Assembly (NCBI RefSeq): GCF_020178975.1
Contig: NZ_JAHXBU010000002.1
Location: forward strand, 1 to 63,807
DNA from: Cesiribacter sp. SM1
Lineage (GTDB): Bacteria > Bacteroidota > Bacteroidia > Cytophagales > Cyclobacteriaceae
Length of the DNA stretch: 63,807 bases
Direction of reading: 5' to 3'
A program made the position numbers and the translations under genes. Below, piece by piece: positions 33,570 to 42,994 of this stretch (the stretch's first letter is position 1; every line of letters starts with the position of its first letter). The notes below the pieces were generated by a model. That model was not told where the DNA came from. It worked only from the letters and a program-made list of their open reading frames with translations, and did not search any database.

Positions 33570-34281
33570 CCTTACATCATACTCCCCCCCTTTAGATGTT
33601 AAGTGCTTTCCCATGCCTTTTCCTATATTCCCTGTCCATATTTTTCTACAATCACCAATTTTAGTTGCCTCTTGTAGCCATAGCGTGGGCTGATTTCCTT
33701 TCCGGGACATTATATAAACGCTCCTTTGTAAAACGCCCAACTTCAGGAAAAGTAGGCTGATATCACTGCCTGGACATATTTTGAACGGACGTTTATAATA
33801 TGTACATCTCACATTTACAATACTATTTAATGAACTCTATTGCATACTTTAGAGTATCTGCCCAAAACATGAGGTGCTCTTATTTGGGCTTCGATGACTA
33901 GTTCCAATAGCTGCTGCGCTTCTTTCACAGCGTGATCAGATCATAAAGGAAATTTAAACGTTGAACCAGGCAAGCGCAACAACCGGCCATAAATACAATA
34001 ACGAATGACTTGTCCTGAAAAAAGTTCTACCAAAAATTAACCTTTTTGTGATCAACTTTTTCTAAACAAGTCACTGCTGACATTAGATAGGCTCTGCGGA
34101 TGGTGCAGTCCTTCAACTGCATTGCTGCCTAGTGAGGTGTTGGATACTTGATGATAAATTCCAGAAGTAAGTATTATAATTTCTGTTTTCAGATAAGAGG
34201 AAGCTATAGAAAGTATCTTATTGGTTATCCGGCGAGCACTTGGTAAATTACACTTCTTTTTTCTTATAAATTAGCCTCTGT
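33570..34281. other. 712-bp gene-free interval
   Basis: No convincing gene. It contains the 68-bp inverted-repeat element at 34006-34073; the remainder is AT-rich with only short frames. Confidence 0.55.
34006..34073. repeat. 68-bp inverted-repeat element (two IS ends joined or MITE), copy 3
   Basis: TGACTTGTCCTGAAAAAAG (34006-34024) and CTTTTTCTAAACAAGTCA (34056-34073) are imperfect inverse complements. The interior GTTCTACCA ... TTAACC ... TGATCAAC matches the IS end at 68-119. It could be a minimal non-autonomous element of the IS at the left edge. Confidence 0.5.
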
Positions 34282-34536
34282 ATGATGTTCGATAGTCCGA
34301 AATTTCCTAAAACCCTTGATGAGGAGCTGTTTGAGACCTGGCTGGAAAGGGGACGGCTGAGTAGGCTGAACTACCACTATCTGCTCGTTGTCTGGAATGA
34401 ACTTGATGCTGAATATCAACCGTTTTATGCGGAGAACCGCAATAAGATAGATGAGTATGAGCGATATCCTGGTGTCGTCGGCCATGAATCCCTCGTGGCT
34501 GTTTATGATCTGTATTCGGAGTCAAGGATTGTTTAG
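34282..34536 (+). CDS. 84-aa acidic hypothetical protein
   Basis: Begins MMFDSPKFPKTLDEELFETW; rich in Glu, Asp and aromatic residues (LNYHYLLVVWNELDAEYQ, then IDEYERYP). It has no signal peptide or recognised domain. Codon use and composition look protein-like. The size and acidity would fit an immunity- or antitoxin-like protein, but nothing confirms that. Confidence 0.5.
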   Translation: MMFDSPKFPKTLDEELFETWLERGRLSRLNYHYLLVVWNELDAEYQPFYAENRNKIDEYERYPGVVGHESLVAVYDLYSESRIV

Positions 34537-35219
34537 CTGTGCAGCTGTACAAACAACATACCTGGAGCAGCATAATGAATAATTACGCTAACTCTTGCTG
34601 GCAATGGAATTTACATTCATGTGGAGGAGTCATACTTTATTGGTATGGCGGCAAGTGCTATTGGTTGTACTTTGTATGGACTAATTGGGGGATATCCTAG
34701 AAGCGGTAATTTATTCGGAAGGATGGAAATCCTTGCTAAGGAAATGTACTCATCAAACTATATTGAATAAACCTGATGGCGCAAATTAAGCATATGAGCA
34801 GTATATAAACTCTTAATCGTACCCGACCAAACTTCCAGCTTCATGTGCAGTTCTTCCTTGAACACGCTTATGGGCTGTGAAAAATGCTTATTTGGGGCCA
34901 TTCTTTATGAAAAGTGCTGATGGCAATACAGCTGAAAAGTACTTATGAGTTATGAAAAAAGCTTATTATATAATACTATTCATGAAAAACACTTATAGCT
35001 GTTGCTTTAGTGAAGGGGCGAGAAAGGATTTTAAAAGGCGCTGTTTGTCTACTGCAGAAAAAATATTATAAATGTTAGCAACAGGTTGTATTCCCGCAGA
35101 AGATAACTTTTTGTTTCACCATACATAGTTGTGTTGTTGAAACAGTCTGTTAATCAATTATGTAGGAGGCAAACAATTCCTGCCGAGTTCAACCGAATAA
35201 GCTCAAACTAAATCACAAT
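34537..35219. other. 683-bp interval with repeats and a possible gene fragment
   Basis: A frame at 34621-34770 (GTG start; ESYFIGMAASAIGCTLYGL, then GGYPRSGNLFGRM) looks like the end of a membrane protein but has no credible beginning. At 34876-34996 five copies of a 16-bp motif occur (separate entry). The rest is unassigned. Confidence 0.5.
34876..34996 (+). repeat. array of five 16-bp repeats (NNTGAAAARNRCTTAT)
   Basis: Copies start at 34876 (TGTGAAAAATGCTTAT), 34906 (TATGAAAAGTGCTGAT), 34931 (GCTGAAAAGTACTTAT), 34951 (TATGAAAAAAGCTTAT) and 34981 (CATGAAAAACACTTAT): intervals 30, 25, 20 and 30 bp. All are in the same orientation and the unit is not palindromic. Confidence 0.6.
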
Positions 35220-36170
35220 TTGGTGCTGAGATTGCTGTGCATAATATCTATTCTGGTGGTGGCGACTACCAGCCTTTCCTGTTATAGAAATGAAACTGCC
35301 AAGAACTTCACCTATCGCCAGCAGATCCTTGGAGACTGGATTTTGGATTCTGTTGCGCATCCTGAAGAAATAAATGTTCACCCGGTATTTACCTGGAAAA
35401 CGTGGTACTCTTTTTTAGATTCCAATCAGGTTGTATCCTCCAAGTATGGTAGAGGTGCAGCAACATATGTCATTCAGAATGATACCTTGATCTTTATAGT
35501 TAAAAGGAGGTAGGGGGTTCGGCCCCTGAAAAAGTACAACGCAGCTATAGAATTGAACATTTCACCCCTGACAAACTTGTTTTAGATCCCCTCAATCCTG
35601 GTAATGAGGTTTTATACAAGAAATTTCATTTGCTTAAACTGCAGCAGAAAAATTCAGTTCAGCCAATGCAAATCAGCTATGGCTCATCAGGCTGTTATGG
35701 GACATGCCCATCCCTTTATATCAGGGTTGATGAAGATAGAAATTTGTGGTTTTGGGGAGAAGCATTCACAGAAAAAGAAAAGGGATGGAGGGGAAGTGTT
35801 TCTCAAAAAGAGTATGATCGGCTGCTTCGTCAGATCCATCAGCTTTCGATTACTACCCTACAGCCAGATTATGCAGCCCCCTGGACTGATGATCAGACTC
35901 AGTGTGTCTCTATTCATTATAAGGGAGGTGAGATCAATAGTTGTGCCTACGGCTTACACGAGGAGCCAGTGGAATTGCGCATTCTTTTTTCGAAATCTGG
36001 CTGATTTATATAAAGAGGTGCCATTAGCTCCTGACAGCAGTCTGAGCATACATGACTTTAGAAGCATGGCAGTGTTCAAACCTATGTACGTTTCACCACC
36101 GCCACCTCCCATGCCACATCCTGATTCCATACACCCGGAAAGTATTGAAGTGCCGGTAGAAGAGGAATGA
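35220..36170 (+). pseudogene. lipoprotein with DUF6438-like domain, two frameshifts
   Basis: The start at 35220 encodes a lipoprotein-like leader (ILVVATTSLSC) and a lipocalin-type stretch (QQILGDWILDSVAHP). The frame shifts near 35507, continues through a DUF6438-like core (YGSSGCYGTCPSLYI, IHYKGGEINSCAYGL) and shifts again in a T6 run near 35990; the end LADLYKEVPLAPDSSLSI runs to 36170 with a Pro-rich tail. Either a pseudogene or two sequencing errors in homopolymers. Confidence 0.6.
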
Positions 36171-36415
36171 TTTTGCATCATATTGTCTATATATCAGGGG
36201 AATATTGAGTGGTTTAGCCTGAGAGAAGCAAATGAGAGATATCCTAAGCGAAAGAGCATTTATTAACGTACACGTTAACACCGCAGGTGTGCGAAATCTG
36301 ATGATAACATACGTTATCTTGTTTTGGATAGATTTGTAGCTTATGTTAGGGTTGTAGATAAGCCACTATGCGTTTTGTCTATTAGCTAGTTCACCCAACA
36401 TACCGCTGCGCAGGA

Positions 36416-37222
36416 ATGAGAATTTTAACTGTTCTATTAATTGCTTTCTCTATTGCCTTCCCGACTAAAGGTCAGTCAACCCATGATTTACCGAAAGAAG
36501 TTAATCTGGTTTTTGAATACATCATTAACAAAGACTACCCAGAGGTATTTGGTGGCAATCCCTACAAAATTCGTCCAGTAAATTGGGTTATCACTGATTT
36601 TGATAATGATGGAACCACAGAGGTATTTTTACAGACCTTTCCACATTTTAGGCAATCGCCAACCATTATTATTTACCAGATTGACGACCAGGATTCTGTA
36701 AAAAGAATTGCTGAAGCACTGGCTCCTGGTCACCTTATTGAGCTATCACCCGAGCAGGATTACATTGATCCCCACACGACTGGTACAGGCATAGACATGC
36801 AGCTTGGCTCGAATGATATGGAAAAGTTGAAGAAATTCGCTAAGTCCTCACTGAAATTCGGCATGAGCCCTGTCCTGTACAAAAATTTTATTCATACCGA
36901 CAAGCGCGATGGTGCACCGACCTTTATAGATCTCACTTACTTAGACGATTACCCAAAAGAAAGTTCCTGTTTAAATTTTCAGTTTTCTACACCTGAAAAG
37001 ATTCTTGCCGGTAGCGTAGCTGGCGAAAAGTATAAGTACTTCATCGCACAAGTAAAGCAGGAGCTCTTCTGTTATGAAATTAAAAGTTTTGACGGGGAGG
37101 GCTGGATAGAAAAGCAGGTAACCATTATTGAGTTGCCTAAGGATTTCAAAGAATTCAAATTTGCCGGGGAAATTATTCAGTATATAACTAATAAAGGAGC
37201 CATCAAGCCTCTGTTGCTCTAA
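36416..37222 (+). CDS. exported hypothetical protein
   Basis: 268 aa. A signal peptide (ILTVLLIAFSIAFPTKGQ) precedes an FG-GAP-like motif (WVITDFDNDGTTEVFLQ) near residue 58, a calcium-binding-loop pattern. The rest, rich in beta strands (PTIIIYQIDDQDS, KYKYFIAQVKQELFCYEIKS), has no recognised family. Stand-alone gene. Confidence 0.7.
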   Translation: MRILTVLLIAFSIAFPTKGQSTHDLPKEVNLVFEYIINKDYPEVFGGNPYKIRPVNWVITDFDNDGTTEVFLQTFPHFRQSPTIIIYQIDDQDSVKRIAEALAPGHLIELSPEQDYIDPHTTGTGIDMQLGSNDMEKLKKFAKSSLKFGMSPVLYKNFIHTDKRDGAPTFIDLTYLDDYPKESSCLNFQFSTPEKILAGSVAGEKYKYFIAQVKQELFCYEIKSFDGEGWIEKQVTIIELPKDFKEFKFAGEIIQYITNKGAIKPLLL

Positions 37223-37675
37223 CCTCATCGTGCAAGTGAACTTTATTTTATCCACACCATAATTTTAAATAACCATCAAGCATTCTATATATCATTTCTG
37301 AGTTCTGGTGTTTCTGTTCGGTCTTTTTGTCCTGTTCTTTGGTTTTGGATAACAGGGTATACATAGCTCCAGACGGTTGCAAGAAGCGCTTCCCGTTACT
37401 ATTGGAAAAATTCTGATACTTTCAGCGCCTTTGATCAGAACATAGAAGCAAAATCATGGCTGCTAAGTTTTATGTAGCCAGGTTGTATGCAGCATTTGTC
37501 CACTACATCATAAGAATAGGTTTCTACATCTTAGCATTTTAAAAAAGTTTTGGATCTAGGCGATCTTATTGAATAGCAATCAACAGTTATGCTGCCGAAC
37601 AGATAAGAGGGTTGCTCCAATAAATTTCTTAGATATTAAAGGAAAGTAAATAGTATCAATTGATTTAAAAGTTTG
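37223..37675. other. 453-bp gene-free interval
   Basis: AT-rich, no gene, RNA or repeat recognised. Confidence 0.55.
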
Positions 37676-38335
37676 ATGAAAAGCCTCTTCATTCATCTGT
37701 TTCCACTGCTAACACTATTAAGTGCTTGTGGCGCCAAATATCACGAAGATCTTCCTGTTGCAGGCGCTAAGACTGAAGTGAAAGAAGCGCTTAACCAGCC
37801 AGAGCCTGCTCAAGAAAATGCTACTTCTCAGCACGAGCTATCACCTTTCTTTTTAGAAGGACACGAAGTACTGGATATTCAGAAGGGAGATATTAATAAT
37901 GATCGGTTGGATGATGTAATACTGATTCAGAAAGCGACAGACGAAGTGGAAACTTCTGATGTGATCGATCATCCTACACCACGGCCGCTGATGCTGCTGC
38001 TCAGACAACCTAATGGAGAGCTGCAACTTGCTGCCCGCAACGATTATATTGTGCTGTGTGTAGATTGCGGAGGCATGATGGGAGATCCCTATCAGGGTAC
38101 TACTATCAAGAATAATTATTTTTCTGTTGAACATTACGGTGGCAGTGCCTGGAGGTGGAGCAGGATCATCACCTTTAAGTACCAGTCTGATAGCCAGCAC
38201 TGGTACTTGCATAAAGATGGTGGGGTAAGCTTTCATGCAGCCAATCCGGATAGCACTATGGAAGAATCTGTAAAAACCGTTAAGGATTTTGGCGTGATCA
38301 GATTCGAGGATTACAAAACAGATGAAGCAGAATAA
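37676..38335 (+). CDS. hypothetical lipoprotein
   Basis: 219 aa from the ATG at 37676. Lipobox LTLLSAC gives a lipidated Cys18. A Glu/Gln-rich linker follows, then a VCBS/FG-GAP-like motif (DIQKGDINNDRLDDVILIQ), a Cys pair region (LCVDCGGMMGDPYQG) and a C-terminal domain with SVEHYGGSAWRWSRIITFKY. The Asp/Asn loop and the GGSAWRW motif recur in a Bacteroidota family of unknown function. Its end overlaps the next gene by 14 bp. Confidence 0.75.
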   Translation: MKSLFIHLFPLLTLLSACGAKYHEDLPVAGAKTEVKEALNQPEPAQENATSQHELSPFFLEGHEVLDIQKGDINNDRLDDVILIQKATDEVETSDVIDHPTPRPLMLLLRQPNGELQLAARNDYIVLCVDCGGMMGDPYQGTTIKNNYFSVEHYGGSAWRWSRIITFKYQSDSQHWYLHKDGGVSFHAANPDSTMEESVKTVKDFGVIRFEDYKTDEAE

Positions 38336-38852
38336 TAGCGCTGATCCCGGAAGCTCCTTTAGCCTAACTGCTGAACAGGCGCAACTCTATCAAAACATCA
38401 AGAAGTATAAAATTGATGATGCCACTGCCTCATACAGCTTTACCGAAAGGCTTGCAAAAGAAAATGGCTGGACCATCCTGTTTGCGATAAGAGCAGTAGA
38501 GGAATATAAAAAGTTCATGTTCCTAATATGCCTGGCTGATCATCCACTTACACCATCCGACCAGGTAGATCAGGTATGGCACCTTCATTTACTCTATACA
38601 CGTTCCTATTGGGAGGAATTCTGTGGTGAAATTCTGGCAAGAAAGGTCCATCACGGTCCTACAAAGGGTGGCGAACAGGAAGCAGCTAAGTTCAACGACT
38701 GGTATCAGAAAACCAAAACGCTTTATGAGCAGGTGTTTCAGCAGGTACCGCCCATGGATATCTGGCCCCAGCCTGCTAATAGGTTTAAACGTACTCATTT
38801 TCAGCGGGTGAGCCTGGATGAGTACTGGATCATTAAAAAAATTAAGTTTTAG
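38322..38852 (+). CDS. glycine-rich-domain-containing-like (GRDP/DUF1399-like) protein
   Basis: 176 aa. The motif HPLTPSDQVDQVWHLHLLYT, then YWEEFCGEIL, is the core of GRDP-like domains (conserved D..WH.H...YW). In other Bacteroidota the domain is found beside TIGR04222-type proteins, as here: the following gene starts 2 bp after its stop. Function unknown. Confidence 0.75.
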   Translation: MKQNNSADPGSSFSLTAEQAQLYQNIKKYKIDDATASYSFTERLAKENGWTILFAIRAVEEYKKFMFLICLADHPLTPSDQVDQVWHLHLLYTRSYWEEFCGEILARKVHHGPTKGGEQEAAKFNDWYQKTKTLYEQVFQQVPPMDIWPQPANRFKRTHFQRVSLDEYWIIKKIKF

Positions 38853-38854
38853 CT

Positions 38855-39646
38855 ATGAAACACCTCTCTCAGTATCAGCCGGCACAAACGCTTATGTTAA
38901 TCGATAGTGATTGTTCCCTGAAAGAACTGGTGAAGGTAACGTTCATGGACTTGCTTTTCAGGCAGGTGCTGCAAGCAAATTCTGTAACTTCTCAGCCACA
39001 CCCCTTAACCTCAGCCTATACCAGCACTTATATATCCCAGGGCATTAACTTCAAAAATTACTTAAGTAAACCCTATGAAGAGGTATTCACAGCACCTTTT
39101 ATCGGTCATGCAGGGTTAGAGGTTTTGTTCCGGCACTTGGTGAAAATGGGGTATCAGAACAGCGGAAGCAGGGGAAAATACAAACGCTTAATCATTCAAG
39201 AACTGGAAGGGGCAGGCTTAGCGGAAAGAACGTGGTGGAACCACCTTTTTGGAGGTTGTGAGTTAACGTCTGTAGGAGAGGAAGTCAGCAAAAAGTTAAA
39301 GGAGGAGCTGAAGTTACTCAAAGAAACCCTTCCTGGGCTAATAAAGGAAAATCCAGAGCAGGCCGGGGCAGTCCTGGAGGCAATCAAAGGGAATGTGTTT
39401 CTGATCAGTGGGTTTGATGTAGAGCTGCTAAGAAGATTTGATCAGGAACTGAACAAGCCGGCTGCATCCGTTACGAACAGTGTTGATACTTCTGATGTAG
39501 CAGCTGGTTGTTGGATTTGGCATTGGCATTTATTTGAAGAATGTTCCGAAAGCTTTGACAGCAGTTGCGGGGGTGATGCTGGCTGCAGCGGTGATGGCGA
39601 TAGTGGTTGTTCTGGTGGTGGCTGCTCTGGCTGTGGCGGTGATTAG
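38855..39646 (+). CDS. TIGR04222-like protein with Gly/Cys-rich tail
   Basis: 263 aa. The body (LKELVKVTFMDLLFRQVL, LEVLFRHLVKMGYQNSGSRG) is helical and resembles the soluble part of TIGR04222 proteins. Unlike membrane forms I see no clear transmembrane helix. The last ~45 residues are rich in Gly, Cys and Ser (GCSGDGDSGCSGGGCSGCGG) with 9-10 Cys. Co-transcribed with the GRDP-like gene. Could bind metal or be modified; no evidence for either. Confidence 0.7.
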   Translation: MKHLSQYQPAQTLMLIDSDCSLKELVKVTFMDLLFRQVLQANSVTSQPHPLTSAYTSTYISQGINFKNYLSKPYEEVFTAPFIGHAGLEVLFRHLVKMGYQNSGSRGKYKRLIIQELEGAGLAERTWWNHLFGGCELTSVGEEVSKKLKEELKLLKETLPGLIKENPEQAGAVLEAIKGNVFLISGFDVELLRRFDQELNKPAASVTNSVDTSDVAAGCWIWHWHLFEECSESFDSSCGGDAGCSGDGDSGCSGGGCSGCGGD

Positions 39647-39723
39647 GAGCCTGTAAACAATTAACTTATATCCCTACCGTTATATATTGAGCATTGTTTA
39701 GTCATACCATAAAACTTCCTGCT

Positions 39724-40347
39724 ATGAAAAAGGCTATTCTGATCATGCTCCTTTTTTCAGCTACCCTACCCCTGCAGGCACAAGAATGCCTGAATGTTAA
39801 ACACAAATTGCGGGGCTATTTTTATGCTGGATCCAGTCAAGAAGATTCAACAGCCCTTGGTGGATTTTATGAAGATGCCAATGCCCCTAAAGTAATAAAC
39901 GAAAGGATCAGGCAGCTATCCAAACCCTCTCAATTTCAGATGATCGTACAAATTGATTCCCTGGCGGAGTTTCAAAAAGGAATTAAGGGCTTCAAAGTAT
40001 TCCTGGTCAATAGCACCAACTCTGTTATTTCACTGGAGGCCCAAGATAGTCGCCTAAATCTGAAAAGGCAGGTTTTTTATAACAACCAATGGCTGGATGT
40101 GGAGTATTTGCCAAGTAGTTGGTGTGGGAATAGCTATCATTCAGTTTTTATTAAACCAGGTGAGTATTGGGATTTCACAGCCCCTTGTCTGAAGGGTAAA
40201 CATCAGGCAAAGTTCAGGTTTGAACTGGCAGTAGATGAACAGGAGAGGATCTATTCTAATGAGTTTAGTGGTAGTTTTAACAAGCGGCAGCTCATCAAAG
40301 AACAGGGCCACACGCCAACCAGCATTATGGACCCTTATGATAATTGA
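39724..40347 (+). CDS. exported hypothetical protein
   Basis: 207 aa from the ATG at 39724. A signal peptide (AILIMLLFSATLPLQAQ) is followed by a beta-rich domain (GFKVFLVNSTNSVISLEAQD, WCGNSYHSVFIKPGEYWDF). This is a pattern seen in Bacteroidota secreted proteins, but no named family is recognised. Two or three Cys could form a disulfide. Confidence 0.7.
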   Translation: MKKAILIMLLFSATLPLQAQECLNVKHKLRGYFYAGSSQEDSTALGGFYEDANAPKVINERIRQLSKPSQFQMIVQIDSLAEFQKGIKGFKVFLVNSTNSVISLEAQDSRLNLKRQVFYNNQWLDVEYLPSSWCGNSYHSVFIKPGEYWDFTAPCLKGKHQAKFRFELAVDEQERIYSNEFSGSFNKRQLIKEQGHTPTSIMDPYDN

Positions 40348-40417
40348 AGGAACTTCTGATCATACATATAATGCATGATCGTTTCTATAACAGTATCCAG
40401 CAACTTTATATAGATTC

Positions 40418-40708
40418 ATGACAAGAGAAACGGTCAGGATAAAAGAAGAGTTTAAGCATGCAATTCCTGCTACAGTAGGTTATGTGCTCGCCATACTAGC
40501 TTTCTTCCTCTTGAATAAGCTGATTCCCAGCGGGCCATGTACGCCAGGGCCAGGCATATTGATTTTATTTGTGCTGCCAGTAATAAGTTCTGTGTTGCTC
40601 ATTTATAATCTCATCCAACGGTTTAGGAGCGGAGATCCGAACAAGATTGTCATCTGGATTCACTTGCTTGTGTTTTCGGCCATGATAGTGCTTTTTATGC
40701 AGGATTAG
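40418..40708 (+). CDS. small membrane protein
   Basis: 96 aa with three predicted membrane segments (VGYVLAILAFFLLNKL, ILILFVLPVISSVLLIYNLI, WIHLLVFSAMIVLFM). No family is recognised. It converges on the ADP-ribosylglycohydrolase gene. Confidence 0.65.
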   Translation: MTRETVRIKEEFKHAIPATVGYVLAILAFFLLNKLIPSGPCTPGPGILILFVLPVISSVLLIYNLIQRFRSGDPNKIVIWIHLLVFSAMIVLFMQD

Positions 40709-40796
40709 TTTTGAAGAGTGAATGTGCCTGCTCTGCATGATGAACATAGGTAAACACGTGTAAATGAATGTGAATGCTAACACCAATGCTTTACTA

Positions 40797-41738
40797 TTAG
40801 TAGTGCATTGTAGCTGCAAATTTATTACACAACTCTTCAATATCATTTTTTCGAGCTAATAGTGTTAGCCATTCCTGCGGAATACCGCTTTCACCATAAA
40901 CCAACCCTGCCAGTCCACCAGTAACAGCAGCAGTAGTATCTGTATCGTCTCCTAAATTCACAGCCTTCATTACGGCATCTGCATAAGTATTTGTATTGAG
41001 CAGGCACCAGATGCTTGCTTCCAGTGTATGCACTACATAGCCGCTGGATTTGATCTCATCTTCTGTCAGCTTTGATATATTTCCTTCCAGCAGCCGCTTA
41101 TATAGGGCAACTTCTACAGGATTTATCTGCTTTTGCAGTAGGAAATGGCGAATTACCTGTGCTGTTAAATGGTAGGCTTCCTCCCTGGTATTTCCAATCA
41201 GTAGGAAACGAGTGAATTCCAGGTAATAAAAGCAAGCAATGACAGAGCGTACGTGAGCGTGGGTGATGGATGAAACCTGCTTGGTTAACAACCAGCGCTC
41301 TTCTATGGGTAGCTTGTGGATGTAAAACAGCAGGGGGAGAATTCTCATCAGAGAGCCATTGCCATTGCTGCCTTCTTCAAAACCTCCGGCAAGATCGGGT
41401 TGTACCCCTTGAGCCAAGCGGTAAATGGCCTGACGTGTAGCCATGCCAATGTCAAAAACTCGTCCGTGGGCCGACCAGTAGCCTACACCTAACCAGTCGC
41501 GAAAATTGCGTGCTACTTCTTCTAGTTGGAAGGTTGTATGGCTCAAAGCTTCAGCCAGGCAAAATGAAAGGGCGCTATCATCGGACCAGGTGCCGGGTGG
41601 CTGCTCATGAGAACCATAGCCACGCATATTCGTGCAGGGATTTTGCCGCAGTTGGTAGCGCGAAAGAAACTCATAAGGGACACCTAGCGCATCGCCTACG
41701 GCAAGGCCTAAGAGTGCTGCTCGTATCTTTGATTCCAT
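40797..41738 (-). CDS. ADP-ribosylglycohydrolase family protein
   Basis: 313 aa. It has the family's metal sites: GLAVGDALGVPYEF at the N-terminus, GTWSDDSALSFCLAEAL (the TDDT-type motif) and LGDDTDTTAAVTGGLAGL near the C-terminus. Such enzymes remove ADP-ribose from proteins or small molecules using two Mg ions. It is monocistronic. The neighbouring HD protein also suggests nucleotide metabolism, but no link is shown. Confidence 0.9.
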   Translation of the reverse strand: MESKIRAALLGLAVGDALGVPYEFLSRYQLRQNPCTNMRGYGSHEQPPGTWSDDSALSFCLAEALSHTTFQLEEVARNFRDWLGVGYWSAHGRVFDIGMATRQAIYRLAQGVQPDLAGGFEEGSNGNGSLMRILPLLFYIHKLPIEERWLLTKQVSSITHAHVRSVIACFYYLEFTRFLLIGNTREEAYHLTAQVIRHFLLQKQINPVEVALYKRLLEGNISKLTEDEIKSSGYVVHTLEASIWCLLNTNTYADAVMKAVNLGDDTDTTAAVTGGLAGLVYGESGIPQEWLTLLARKNDIEELCNKFAATMHY

Positions 41739-41839
41739 GGGTGTGTGGAGAAATATCGCGAAGGTAAGAAGTTGTTGTTAGTTTGGGCGTTAATTAAGGT
41801 GTATGTTAAAAGTTCCGAAATGGTTATATTGAGTGTAAA

Positions 41840-42274
41840 CTACTGATTTTTCAACGCAACCAGGCGTCGATAGGCTTTCAGGTATTTGTTGAGTCTGCTC
41901 ATGTCTTTCTCGGTAATGTGGGGCAGGCGTCGGACGTCCAGGTTGTCTGTCAGGTCATTGATTTTTACGGCAACAGCAAGCCGGTTGCACACAATTCTAT
42001 CTAGGAAAGCATCATAATCTTCGTCCTCAGATGTTTTAGTAACACAACGTAGGGCATCTATGATTTCAGAGGAAAAGCCTTCCCTGTTCAATTCTTCAAA
42101 GCTCCAGGAAGTATCTTCCACCAGGTCATGCAGCACGCCACATATCTTTTCATCTTCGTTCTTTCCCAGGCCCATGACGCGAAATAGGTGCTCAATATAG
42201 GGGCTGCCTGTTTTATCAACCTGGTCTTTGTGTGCTTCAACGGCTATTTCAATAGCTCTTTTTAAAATGGACAT
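41840..42274 (-). CDS. HD-domain protein, RSH-hydrolase-like
   Basis: 144 aa: HKDQVDKTGSPYIEHLFRVM, the HD pair in GVLHDLVEDTSWSFEEL and the downstream Asp/Asn in VAVKINDLTDNLDVRRL match the hydrolase half of RelA/SpoT (small alarmone hydrolase-like). No synthetase or regulatory domain is present. It may hydrolyse (p)ppGpp or a related nucleotide (inference). Confidence 0.82.
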   Translation of the reverse strand: MSILKRAIEIAVEAHKDQVDKTGSPYIEHLFRVMGLGKNEDEKICGVLHDLVEDTSWSFEELNREGFSSEIIDALRCVTKTSEDEDYDAFLDRIVCNRLAVAVKINDLTDNLDVRRLPHITEKDMSRLNKYLKAYRRLVALKNQ

Positions 42275-42346
42275 AGTAAGAGAGAGTAAGGGTATAAAGA
42301 ATAAAATTTACAGTAAGGGAAATGATGAAGTAAATGAAAAATTGGA

Positions 42347-42925
42347 CTATGCCAGCTCCTCTTCGATCATATTTTTGATATAGGCGCAAAAGTATTTTTC
42401 ACACTGAGAAACAGTCAGCTGCTCCAGCCGATGGCTCCTGATCAGCTCCGGGAGATGAACAATGCCCTTTCTAACAGGAATGGCTTTCAAATTCGATAGA
42501 TAGGGTAGGGCTCTTTTCCAGTTAAGGGAGTCTTCAAGAAAAGGAGTAATAACAATCAGAAAAGCATCCTCCAGCATGGCTGGTGCCAATCCCCCCAAAA
42601 ACTTGATCAGCGCATACGTACACTCCTGGCTGTCCAGATCAGCGATCAGGATAAACTTATCCTGCTTTTGGCTGGCTAGAAGTGCCTGCATAGCCTCCAG
42701 GTTTGTTAACCAGTTCTCCTCATGGCTACCTGTGCCTACTTTATATTTAATGATGTGGGGCATTGTTGTACCAGCTGGGAAATGGGACAGCAGATCCCCC
42801 TCTTCCTCTACCACAACTGTGAAGTTAGCTGTTGCTATACCTACTTGAAGGGCATGAACAGCTGCTTTTAAGCCCATCCAGCCGAAGCAGATAATTTGGT
42901 TTGGTGGTGTTGGTGAGGCAGTCAT
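42347..42925 (-). CDS. hypothetical protein
   Basis: 192 aa from the ATG at 42923-42925 (an in-frame GTG is at 42946). Segments IICFGWMGLKAAVHALQVG, FILIADLDSQECTYALIKF and FLIVITPFLED resemble the alternating strand-helix order of FtsZ/tubulin-like or Rossmann folds, but the tubulin GTP signature GGGTGTG is absent. Placed 70 bp after the 85-aa gene upstream, likely co-transcribed. No function is assigned. Confidence 0.6.
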   Translation of the reverse strand: MTASPTPPNQIICFGWMGLKAAVHALQVGIATANFTVVVEEEGDLLSHFPAGTTMPHIIKYKVGTGSHEENWLTNLEAMQALLASQKQDKFILIADLDSQECTYALIKFLGGLAPAMLEDAFLIVITPFLEDSLNWKRALPYLSNLKAIPVRKGIVHLPELIRSHRLEQLTVSQCEKYFCAYIKNMIEEELA

Positions 42926-42994
42926 CTTAAACAGGCAAAGGAGCACAGCAGGTAAAAGGCCACGAAATGGCCCTTTACCCGCTGTGAATCTTAT

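Noticed and set aside
33549-33812. Minus-strand 87-codon frame
   Set aside because: Low-quality composition and overlap with the PIN remnant; no recognisable domain.
42347-42925. An FtsZ/tubulin homologue
   Set aside because: The strand-helix order is suggestive but the GTP-binding GGGTGTG signature is missing.
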